14,028 nt of DNA from an uncultured Bacteroides sp. (GTDB lineage Bacteria > Bacteroidota > Bacteroidia > Bacteroidales > Bacteroidaceae). The notes below the pieces were generated by a model, which made no database searches, was not told where the DNA came from, and saw nothing but the letters and a program-made list of their open reading frames with translations. The stretch is from contig CAAFUN010000074.1 of the NCBI GenBank assembly GCA_900766195.1, positions 1 to 14,028 on the forward strand, read 5' to 3'. Position numbers and translations under genes: made by a program. How positions within the stretch are numbered: position 1 is the first letter of the stretch; each line of letters begins with the position of its first letter. This document shows positions 6,049 through 13,162 of this stretch, one piece after another.

Positions 6049-9015
6049 ATGCTAAGCAAACTTAAATTAAACCAACTCTATTTCCGCGATACGCAATTCG
6101 CCAACCTGATGACCAGGCGAATCTTTAATATATTGCTGATAGCCAACCCGTACGATGCCTTTATGTTGGAGGACGACGGGCGCATTGACGAGAAAATATT
6201 CAATGAATACACTTCACTGTCGCTGCGTTATCCTCCTCGTTTTACGCAAGTATCTAGTTGTGATCAGGCTGTGGCACAGCTCTCTGCTGTGCCCTATGAT
6301 CTTATCATCTGCATGCCGGGCACAGGCGATAATGATAGTTTCGATGTAGCACGCCAAATAAAATCGTTATACGCGGACATTCCCATGGTCATACTGACTC
6401 CGTTCAGTCACGGCATTACCAAACGCATTGCCAATGAGGATTTAAGTCCGTTTGAATATATATTCTGTTGGCTAGGTAATACCGACTTGCTATTATCTAT
6501 TATCAAGCTGATAGAAGATAAGATGAATCTGGAGCATGATGTCAATGAGGTGGGCGTACAACTTGTACTACTTGTGGAGGACGGTATCCGCTTTTATTCT
6601 TCCATTTTGCCCAATCTCTATAAGTTTGTGTTAAAGCAGAGTCAGGAGTTTTCTACCGAAGCGTTGAATGCCCATCAACGGACATTGCGCATGCGAGGAC
6701 GCCCCAAGATTGTGCTGGCACGCACATACGAAGAGGCAACGACTATCTACGAGAAATATAAGAATAACGTATTGGGAGTGATTACTGATGTACGTTTTCC
6801 GAGAGATGGCGTAAAAGACTCCTTGGCAGGTATCAAGCTATGTGCCGAAATACGTAGGCAAGACCCATTCGTTCCATTAATCATTCAATCTTCCGAAACG
6901 GATAATGCAGCCTATGCCTCGAAATATGGAGCTGCTTTCATTGATAAGAATTCCAAAAAGATGGATGTGGACTTACGTAGGATTGTATCTGAGAATTTTG
7001 GTTTCGGTGATTTTGTATTCCGTAACCCGGATACTCTGGAAGAGATTGCGCGCGTAAGGAATCTGAAGGAATTGCAGAACATTATCTTTGCTGTACCGGC
7101 AGAGTCTTTCCTATATCACATCAGTCGTAACCATATCAGCCGTTGGCTTTACTCTCGTGCCATGTTTCCGGTAGGAGAATTCCTAAAACCCATAACGTGG
7201 AACAGTCTACAAGATGTGGATGCCCACCGAAAGATCATCTTTGAAGCCATTGTGAAATACCGCAAAATGAAAAATCAGGGAGTGGTTGCTGTCTTTAAGC
7301 GTGATCGTTTCGACCGCTATTCCAACTTTGCACGCATTGGGGATGGTTCTTTAGGAGGCAAAGGACGCGGATTGGCATTCATTGATAATATGGTGAAACA
7401 TCACCCTGACTTTGAAGAGTTTGACAATGCCCGTATAGCCATACCTAAGACAGTGGTGCTGTGCACGGATGTTTTCGACGAGTTTATGGAGACCAACAAC
7501 TTGTATCAGATAGCTCTGTCTGATACGGATGATGACACCATATTGCGATATTTCCTCAAGGCCAAACTCCCCGATAGACTTGTAGAAGATTTCTTCACCT
7601 TTTTTGATGTAGTAAAATCACCCATTGCCGTACGGTCTTCTTCATTACTTGAAGATGCTCATTACCAACCATTCGCCGGCATATACAACACCTATATGAT
7701 CCCTTATCTGGATGATAAGTACGAGATGCTTCGTATGTTGTCTGATGCCATAAAGGGCGTTTATGCTTCCGTTTATTACAGTGATAGCAAAGCCTATATG
7801 CAGGCCACGAGCAATGTGATTGATCAGGAAAAGATGGCAGTTATTTTGCAAGAGGTAGTGGGCACTGCGTACAATGATCATTACTACCCGTCGATGTCGG
7901 GCGTGGCGCGGTCACTCAATTATTATCCCATTGGTGATGAAAAGGCGGAAGAAGGTATTGTCAATCTGGCTCTTGGCCTTGGAAAATATATTGTAGACGG
8001 TGGGATGACACTCCGCTTCTCCCCATATCATCCCCATCAAGTGCTGCAAACCAGCGAATTGGAGATTGCTTTAAAGGAAACGCAGACTTATTTCTATGCG
8101 CTCGACCTTAAAAATGCAGGGCAAGATTTCTCTATTGATGACGGGTTCAACATCTTGAAGTTGCATGTGAAAGAGGCAGAAAAAGACGGATCATTGATGT
8201 ATCTGGCCTCAACGTATGACCCTTACGATCAGATTATCCGGGATGGTTTATACCCCGGAGGGCGCAAGGTTATCACCTTTGCCAACATTCTGCAGCACGA
8301 CGTCTTTCCATTGGCACGCATCTTGCAACTGGTGCTGAAATACAGCGAGCAGGAGATGAAACGTCCGGTGGAAATAGAATTTGCCGCCAACCTTAACCGC
8401 GAAAAGGACAAGAGCGGTACGTTCTACTTGCTACAAATCCGGCCGATTGTAGACAGCAAAGAGATGCTGGACGAAGACCTGACAGAGATACCGGACAGCA
8501 GTTTGCTTTTGCGTTCGGACAACTCACTGGGACATGGCGTTATGAACGATATCTACGACATCATCTATGTGAAGACGGATAATTACAGTGCCTCGCACAA
8601 TCAAGATATAGCGTGGGAGATAGAAAAGCTCAACGCCCTGTTCTTAAACGAAAAGAAGAATTACATATTGGTTGGCCCCGGGCGATGGGGAAGCAGTGAC
8701 ACCTGGCTCGGCATACCGGTAAAATGGCCTCATATCTCTGCTGCTCGCGTCATTGTGGAAGCAGGACTGACGAACTATCGGGTAGATCCCAGTCAGGGCA
8801 CGCATTTCTTCCAAAATCTGACTTCATTTGGTGTGGGTTACTTTACAATCAATGCCTTCATGGACGACGGAGTGTATAATCAGGATTTCCTGAATGCGCA
8901 GCCTGCCGTGTATGAAAGTCAATACCTTCGTCAAGTTCACTTTGAGCATCCCTTAGTCGTAAAAATGGACGGAAAGAAGAAACGAGGGATAGTGATGTTA
9001 CCGCAAATGGGCTGA
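6049..9015 (+). CDS. Receiver-domain / PEP synthase-like ATP-grasp fusion protein
   Basis: Cytoplasmic 988-aa protein of unknown substrate. I chose the ATG at 6049, 4 bases after the S41 stop; the only earlier start is a TTG at 6013 inside that gene. A receiver-like fold at about 27-165 lacks the phosphoacceptor Asp (strand reads LIICMPG, 85-91). A second receiver at about 172-320 keeps the full set: Glu177/Asp178, Asp247 in ITDVR, Ser281 and Lys300. The nucleotide-binding domain of PEP synthase / pyruvate phosphate dikinase follows at about 425-800: GSLGGKGRGL with Lys438, VRSSSLLED with Arg529, FAG at 542-544, VEIEF at 774-778 and LLQIRP at 794-799. The swivelling phosphohistidine domain and the C-terminal PEP-binding barrel of true PEP synthase are absent. 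Instead there is a ~185-residue tail with GPGRWGSSD at 876-884. It is unlikely to make PEP by itself; a phospho-signal-controlled phosphotransferase is my inference. Its 3' end overlaps the next gene by 18 bases. Confidence 0.88.
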   Translation: MLSKLKLNQLYFRDTQFANLMTRRIFNILLIANPYDAFMLEDDGRIDEKIFNEYTSLSLRYPPRFTQVSSCDQAVAQLSAVPYDLIICMPGTGDNDSFDVARQIKSLYADIPMVILTPFSHGITKRIANEDLSPFEYIFCWLGNTDLLLSIIKLIEDKMNLEHDVNEVGVQLVLLVEDGIRFYSSILPNLYKFVLKQSQEFSTEALNAHQRTLRMRGRPKIVLARTYEEATTIYEKYKNNVLGVITDVRFPRDGVKDSLAGIKLCAEIRRQDPFVPLIIQSSETDNAAYASKYGAAFIDKNSKKMDVDLRRIVSENFGFGDFVFRNPDTLEEIARVRNLKELQNIIFAVPAESFLYHISRNHISRWLYSRAMFPVGEFLKPITWNSLQDVDAHRKIIFEAIVKYRKMKNQGVVAVFKRDRFDRYSNFARIGDGSLGGKGRGLAFIDNMVKHHPDFEEFDNARIAIPKTVVLCTDVFDEFMETNNLYQIALSDTDDDTILRYFLKAKLPDRLVEDFFTFFDVVKSPIAVRSSSLLEDAHYQPFAGIYNTYMIPYLDDKYEMLRMLSDAIKGVYASVYYSDSKAYMQATSNVIDQEKMAVILQEVVGTAYNDHYYPSMSGVARSLNYYPIGDEKAEEGIVNLALGLGKYIVDGGMTLRFSPYHPHQVLQTSELEIALKETQTYFYALDLKNAGQDFSIDDGFNILKLHVKEAEKDGSLMYLASTYDPYDQIIRDGLYPGGRKVITFANILQHDVFPLARILQLVLKYSEQEMKRPVEIEFAANLNREKDKSGTFYLLQIRPIVDSKEMLDEDLTEIPDSSLLLRSDNSLGHGVMNDIYDIIYVKTDNYSASHNQDIAWEIEKLNALFLNEKKNYILVGPGRWGSSDTWLGIPVKWPHISAARVIVEAGLTNYRVDPSQGTHFFQNLTSFGVGYFTINAFMDDGVYNQDFLNAQPAVYESQYLRQVHFEHPLVVKMDGKKKRGIVMLPQMG

Positions 9016-9957
9016 CGGAAGGCAGTGAAGTGTAATGATGACCACCTCACTGGGGGCAAAGAGCCTAACCTTCTTCCGCGAAGTACCTATGCCGTTGGTA
9101 ATAATAATAGGTATACGGGCTGAATTTGTTTTCAACCCCGTGCGAAAACGTTGCTTGTAATGCGACGGAAGTACGGGAGCATAGCCAAACAAAGTGACCT
9201 GTCCGCCATGCGTATGTCCCGCCAAAGCCAAATCGGTGTTCGTCACCGGCACATCTTCCACATAGTCCGGCGTATGTGTCAGTAGAATCACAAAATCATT
9301 GGGAGATAGAGCCAAGGTGGGACTTACTCCGTTCTGTTTCAAGTTGAAAGGATCGCGGATACCGGCAATGATAATCTGCTCCCCTCCCCGCTTCAACGTA
9401 TCTAGTTGATGCTCCAACACATGAATACCATGACTCTCCATTTCGCGTACAATCAGGTCGTGGCAACGTTCATAGTCATTATTACCCATCACAGCATAAG
9501 TTCCTGCCGTAGTTTTCACCTGCGAAAGGGACGACACCAACGGTTCTACATATTGGCATCCCTCCTGATAATCACCTCCCATCAGCAACGCATCAATATG
9601 TTCGTCATTGAGTAAGCGCACCAAGCTACGAAGTCCCTTCTCTTTAAACAGACTTTTGTAATGCAGATCGGAGATGAAAGCGATACGGAATCCCTCGAAC
9701 GCTGCGGGTACGTCTCGATGATAAAAGTTGAAATTGCGCACACGACTAATTTCCTTGTATCGCGATGAAAGTCCATGCTTGGAACAAGTGACAAGCAAAG
9801 TGTCCGGCATGTATAAGCGCACCCGTCCATTCAATTTATCTAAATGTAATGCAGTGCCCGACCGTTTTTGCAGGTCGGCAACCACCAATGCCCGCTTCGA
9901 CTGGCACGAGGCAAGGAGCATAGCAAGCAGTAAGAAAAGGTATAATTGTCGTTTCAT
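8998..9957 (-). CDS. Calcineurin-like metallophosphoesterase, lipoprotein
   Basis: Two-metal phosphoesterase, 319 aa from the ATG at 9957 (the ATG at 9960 adds one Met and is equally possible; a TTG at 9996 lies on a promoter-like box). The start gives MKRQLYLFLLLAMLLASC, a lipoprotein signal with Cys18. All metal-ligand motifs are intact: ISDLH (Asp97, His99), GGD (Asp129), GNND (Asn160), THTP (His228) and GHTHGGQ (His248, His250). The layout resembles the YkuE/YaeI-type branch, some members of which act on UDP-sugar lipid precursors, but nothing in the sequence fixes the substrate. The lipid anchor suggests action at the envelope. The gene is convergent with the preceding receiver-ATP-grasp gene, their 3' ends overlapping by 18 bases (8998-9015). 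No operon partner lies upstream. Confidence 0.9.
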   Translation of the reverse strand: MKRQLYLFLLLAMLLASCQSKRALVVADLQKRSGTALHLDKLNGRVRLYMPDTLLVTCSKHGLSSRYKEISRVRNFNFYHRDVPAAFEGFRIAFISDLHYKSLFKEKGLRSLVRLLNDEHIDALLMGGDYQEGCQYVEPLVSSLSQVKTTAGTYAVMGNNDYERCHDLIVREMESHGIHVLEHQLDTLKRGGEQIIIAGIRDPFNLKQNGVSPTLALSPNDFVILLTHTPDYVEDVPVTNTDLALAGHTHGGQVTLFGYAPVLPSHYKQRFRTGLKTNSARIPIIITNGIGTSRKKVRLFAPSEVVIITLHCLPSAHLR

Positions 9958-9993
9958 CATCGGCAAAAATAGAGGATAATATGGAATAAGAGG

Positions 9994-10001
9994 CAAAAGT
10001 A
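9994..10001 (-). promoter_or_regulatory. Putative -7 promoter box for the metallophosphoesterase
   Basis: The minus strand reads TACTTTTG, a match to TAnnTTTG, 36 bases upstream of the ATG at 9957 and implying a leader of about 25-30 nt. A second match (TATTTTTG, 9964-9971) is too close to the start codon to serve. No clear -33 box is visible. Confidence 0.4.
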
Positions 10002-10150
10002 AATAGAAAATCGTTCACAGCCTTCTTAACAAACATATTACAAACGAAACATTTGTAATACTCTTTCAAAAGTATATTCATGCTGTATTACTCTATTGAT
10101 CCACTTCCCCTCACCCTCTGCCAGAATAGCTTCTGAGAAGGGGTATAATC

Positions 10151-10238
10151 AGTATACGACTGAATAGGGCTAAGTATACGACTGAATGCCATTAAGTATA
10201 CGACTTAATAGGGTTGAAGTTACGACAGAATTTCATTC
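10151..10238. repeat. Tandem direct repeats, four units of about 22 bp
   Basis: Units begin at 10151, 10173, 10195 and 10218. The first two share AGTATACGACTGAAT, the third has AGTATACGACTTAAT and the fourth has AGTTACGACAGAAT. Units 1 and 3 also share a following AGGG. The core GTATAC is itself a palindrome. The period of 22-23 bp is close to two DNA helical turns, so the cores would face the same side. The array begins about 195 bases upstream of the metallophosphoesterase start. It could be a row of protein-binding sites or a simple expansion; nothing shows which. Confidence 0.75.
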
Positions 10239-10435
10239 ACTTCCATAAGCTATAATAAAAAATCATTTTTCACAGATAAATAGTATAAATAAATTATCAC
10301 GAACTATTCTAAACTGGCTGACAATGTCTCAAACTGAAAGTCCAAACGACATTGGCGCAAATTCTAGTTGTCAATGCTTGTAATTAGCAAGAGGACGAAG
10401 CCACAGTCTTGATTGGTTTGCAGGCCGTACAGTTG

Positions 10436-10929
10436 CTTCCGCCTTTTGTACTTGAGACACCACTATTTCTGTTCTTGTCAACAATATAGCATTTAATGTT
10501 TTTGTCACTCTATATAACAGAGATACAAGTATTTGTATTTTTGTCCGCAATATAACATTTAATAATACTTTCGTCTTTTGTACTAAAGACACCACTATTT
10601 CTGTTCTTGTCAACAATATAGCATTTAATGCTTTTGTCACTCTATATAATAGAGCTACAAGTATTTAGTTTTAAATCTGTAATCTAATTTTCAAGAATTC
10701 TTTTGCATTTTGTGCTAGAGACATCACTATTTGTGTCCTAGTCAACAATGTAACATTTAATATTTTTGTTGCTCTTTACCACAGAGACATCACTATTTGT
10801 ATTTTTATCGACAATAGAGCATTCAATAATTCTTTCGACCTATACGACAAAACGACTACTACTTGTATTTTCGTTCGCAATCTAATTTTCAAGGATTCTT
10901 TTACATTTTGTGCCAGAGATATCACGCCC
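10436..10929. repeat. Degenerate tandem array, alternating 63-bp and 69-bp units
   Basis: Unit boundaries by eye: 10436-10498 (63), 10499-10567 (69), 10568-10630 (63), 10631-10699 (69), 10700-10762 (63), 10763-10831 (69), 10832-10897 (66) and a partial unit from 10898. The usual pattern is CTTTTG near the start, AGACACCACTATTT or similar in the middle, CAATATA, and an ATTTAAT end. Units 1 and 3 differ at 4 of 63 positions, and units 3 and 5 at 12 of 63. Bases 10436-10535 repeat at 10568-10667 with few changes, an offset of 132. The end of unit 4 instead matches the end of unit 7 at an offset of 198. All lengths are multiples of 3, so frames stay open on both strands, but stop codons break both (for example in unit 4). 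Confidence 0.85.
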
Positions 10930-11096
10930 TTATTCACTACCCGAAAGGTGAAGCAAACACTCCTCACGTCTGTTTTATCTAGAACCACCATTTCTTTGCT
11001 CACCCCTTTGTTCAGAAAGCTGTTTCAAAGCCTATTCACACTATAGGCAACAAGCAGTTTTTCAGTTCACTGCATGTAAAGAATAGATTTTTCGTG

Positions 11097-11104
11097 TACC
11101 TTTG
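11097..11104 (+). promoter_or_regulatory. Putative -7 promoter box for menA
   Basis: TACCTTTG matches TAnnTTTG and ends 22 bases before the ATG at 11127, implying a leader of about 15 nt. The purine-rich AGAAGAAAAAAGA lies just before the ATG. The box overlaps the alternative GTG start at 11094, which argues against that start. No -33 match is clear. Confidence 0.5.
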
Positions 11105-11126
11105 TTCCTCAATAGAAGAAAAAAGA

Positions 11127-12011
11127 ATGGAGAACATCAGACAGAATTCAGCTCGTGCATGGATGCTTGCTGCACGCCCAAAAACGTTGACCGGAGCCGT
11201 GATTCCGGTATTGATAGGTAGCGCTTTGGCCTTTTCCGACGGCAGCTTTTATGCCATCCCCGCCATATTGTGCGCACTGTTTGCATGCGGCATGCAAATA
11301 GCAGCCAATTTCATCAACGACCTGTACGATTACCTCAAAGGCACCGACCGTGAGGATCGCCTTGGTCCTGAGCGTGCCTGTGCACAAGGATGGATTAGTC
11401 CGCAGGCCATGAAAGTTGGTATTGCCGTTTCCATTCTGCTGTCTTGCCTGTGTGGATGCGGATTACTGTTTTACGGTGGATGGGAACTGATTGCTGTGGG
11501 AGCCGCCTGCGTGCTGTTTGCTTTTCTCTATACGTTTGTCCTCTCCTATCAAGGATTGGGAGATGTGTTGGTGTTGGTTTTCTTCGGCTTTGTGCCCGTA
11601 GGAGGCACCTATTACGTGCAAGCCCACACCCTAACGATAAATGTTGTGGTGGCATCTGTTATCTGCGGACTCATCATAGACACTCTGCTCGTGGTTAACA
11701 ATTACAGAGACCGAGAGCAAGATGCTCTGAGTGGAAAGAAGACACTTATTGTACGCTTTGGCGAAACGTTTGGAAAGTACTTCTATCTCTGGTTAGGCTA
11801 TCTTGCCGCTGTGCTTTGCCTATGGTTTATTTTTGACGGAAAGCCGCTTGCCGCCCTCCTACCGCAAATCTACCTCTATCCGCATGTGCTTACTTGGAAG
11901 CGTATGGTAGAGATACGAAGTGGTAAAAAATTAAACAGCATATTGGGCGAAACCTCGCGCAATATGCTGCTTATGGGAGTATTGTTGAGTATCGGATTAA
12001 TACTCAGTTAA
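11127..12011 (+). CDS. menA: 1,4-dihydroxy-2-naphthoate polyprenyltransferase (MenA), UbiA family
   Basis: Integral membrane prenyltransferase that joins a polyprenyl chain to 1,4-dihydroxy-2-naphthoate, giving demethylmenaquinone in menaquinone synthesis. The product is 294 aa, with about eight or nine hydrophobic segments. The first Asp-rich motif is NFINDLYDYLKGTDRED (61-77; Asp65, Asp68, Asp74). The second is NNYRDREQDALSGKKTLIVR (from 191; Asp195, Asp199). The N-terminal ARPKTL and the arrangement NDxxDxxxGxD are characteristic of MenA rather than of UbiA or heme O synthase. The ATG at 11127 is chosen over the GTG at 11094, which lies upstream of or within the -7 box. It appears to be transcribed alone and converges on rfbB, with the two stop codons overlapping by 4 bases (12008-12011). 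No other men genes are in the window. Confidence 0.92.
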   Translation: MENIRQNSARAWMLAARPKTLTGAVIPVLIGSALAFSDGSFYAIPAILCALFACGMQIAANFINDLYDYLKGTDREDRLGPERACAQGWISPQAMKVGIAVSILLSCLCGCGLLFYGGWELIAVGAACVLFAFLYTFVLSYQGLGDVLVLVFFGFVPVGGTYYVQAHTLTINVVVASVICGLIIDTLLVVNNYRDREQDALSGKKTLIVRFGETFGKYFYLWLGYLAAVLCLWFIFDGKPLAALLPQIYLYPHVLTWKRMVEIRSGKKLNSILGETSRNMLLMGVLLSIGLILS

Positions 12012-13147
12012 TGTTTACCGTACATCTCTTCGTAATAATGTTGGTAGTCACCGCTTGTAACCTCCTCTACCCACTCTTGATTATTAAGATACCAAAGGAT
12101 GGTTTTCACAATGCCATCTTCAAAACGTGTTTCAGGCGACCAACCTAATGCTGCTGTAATCTTCGCAGGGTCGATAGCATAACGCTGATCATGACCGAGA
12201 CGATCTTTTACGTAAGTAATCAGGTCATCGTTTATCCAATCAATAGCTATTTGGCCGTTGGCATCTTTTGTCTTTTTCTTCAAAACCTCACGATAGCGGG
12301 GTTCCTCTGTCATCAGTCGATGGATAGTGGAAATGGTCAGTTTCACAATTTCAAGATTAGTCTTCTCGTTGTGTCCGCCCACGTTATACACTTCGCCAGC
12401 AACTCCTTGACGTACTACCAGGTCAATGGCTTTACAATGATCCTCTACATACAACCAGTCGCGCACATTGCTGCCATCACCGTAAACCGGCAATTTCTTT
12501 CCTTCAAGGATATTCTTGATAATAAGCGGAATCAACTTCTCGGGGAAATGATAAGGTCCGTAGTTATTAGAGCACCGCGTGATAGTCACCGGCATTTTGT
12601 AAGTATCGTGATAAGCCATCACTACAAAATCGGCACTGGCTTTCGATGCGCTATAAGGGCTATGCGGACTAAGCGGTGTTGTTTCCATAAAAAAGCCTTC
12701 GGCACCCAAAGAACCGTATACTTCATCGGTAGAGACCTGATGATAACGCACCCCTTTGCGCCATGTAGGATAGCCAGTCTCATCCCTTCCGGTTACCCAG
12801 GCACGACGAGCCGCATCAAGCAAATTCTGTGTTCCCAGAATATTGGTTTGCAAGAAGAGTTGCGGATTTTCGATACTACGATCAACATGGCTTTCTGCTG
12901 CAAAGTTCACTACAAAGTCAAACTTATATCTGGCAAATAGCTCGTCAGCAAGCACACGGTCACAAATATCACCTTTCACAAAGAAGCAACGATCATCGTC
13001 AATGTCCTTTGCAATTGTGCCCAGATTTCCTGCATAAGTCAACGCATCCAATACAACTACTCTGATATCATCATGTTTTGCCAATATATACTTAATATAA
13101 TTGGCACCAATAAATCCGGCAGCACCGGTCACAAGATATGTCCTCAT
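12008..13147 (-). CDS. rfbB: dTDP-glucose 4,6-dehydratase
   Basis: Cytoplasmic extended short-chain dehydrogenase/reductase that converts dTDP-glucose to dTDP-4-keto-6-deoxyglucose, the second step towards dTDP-L-rhamnose. The product is 379 aa. The NAD-binding GAAGFIG lies at 8-14. The catalytic STDEVYG gives Thr140, Asp141 and Glu142, and the YSASK motif gives Tyr165 and Lys169. RCSNNYGPYHFPEKLIP (191-207) and the nucleotide-sugar contact region GDGSNVRDWLYVEDH (223-237) are intact. It is about 20 residues longer than the enterobacterial enzyme; the extra seems to lie at about 115-133 (GRDETGYPTWRKG) and about 290-312. The ATG at 13147 is 15 bases after the rfbA stop, so rfbA-rfbB form one operon read right to left. 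The 3' end overlaps menA by 4 bases with no room for a separate terminator. Confidence 0.96.
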   Translation of the reverse strand: MRTYLVTGAAGFIGANYIKYILAKHDDIRVVVLDALTYAGNLGTIAKDIDDDRCFFVKGDICDRVLADELFARYKFDFVVNFAAESHVDRSIENPQLFLQTNILGTQNLLDAARRAWVTGRDETGYPTWRKGVRYHQVSTDEVYGSLGAEGFFMETTPLSPHSPYSASKASADFVVMAYHDTYKMPVTITRCSNNYGPYHFPEKLIPLIIKNILEGKKLPVYGDGSNVRDWLYVEDHCKAIDLVVRQGVAGEVYNVGGHNEKTNLEIVKLTISTIHRLMTEEPRYREVLKKKTKDANGQIAIDWINDDLITYVKDRLGHDQRYAIDPAKITAALGWSPETRFEDGIVKTILWYLNNQEWVEEVTSGDYQHYYEEMYGKH

Positions 13148-13162
13148 TTTATCAAAATTAAT

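Larger units (their letters stand above)
10002..11096. other. 1.1 kb gene-poor region with two tandem arrays
   Basis: The space between the metallophosphoesterase and menA promoter boxes contains no gene I can defend. It holds a four-unit ~22-bp array (10151-10238) and a degenerate 63/69-bp array (10436-10929), entered separately. Between them, 10239-10435 is AT-rich with only a CAATGTC/GACATTG pair (10322-10328 and 10348-10354). After the long array, 10930-11090 shows nothing recognisable. Both neighbouring genes point away from this region. Confidence 0.6.

Noticed and set aside
6049..9015. Calling this gene a phosphoenolpyruvate synthase (ppsA)
   Set aside because: The phosphohistidine and PEP-binding domains are absent and receiver-like domains are present, so the full PEP synthase reaction is not supported.
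10151..10238. Replication origin iterons
   Set aside because: The spacing is iteron-like, but there is no replication initiator gene, DnaA-box cluster or plasmid gene in the window.
10371..10640. Minus-strand 89-residue frame as a real gene
   Set aside because: It is the tandem array read through units whose lengths are multiples of three. It begins with GTG inside a repeat, and the same repeat pattern continues upstream past stop codons in unit 4.
10436..10929. CRISPR array
   Set aside because: Units are contiguous and diverged with no unique spacers between identical repeats, and no cas genes are near.
10776..11003. Minus-strand 75-residue frame as a real gene
   Set aside because: It also consists largely of the 63/69-bp repeat, ends at a stop within unit 6 where sister units read on, and has an unremarkable GTG start.
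12191..12940. Plus-strand 249-residue open frame opposite rfbB
   Set aside because: It is an antisense shadow. The minus strand encodes a full dTDP-glucose dehydratase with all catalytic motifs.
13153..13160. TAATTTTG box as a separate rfbB promoter
   Set aside because: It matches TAnnTTTG on the minus strand but ends only 6 bases before the rfbB ATG, leaving no room for a leader; the rfbA-rfbB spacing indicates an operon.
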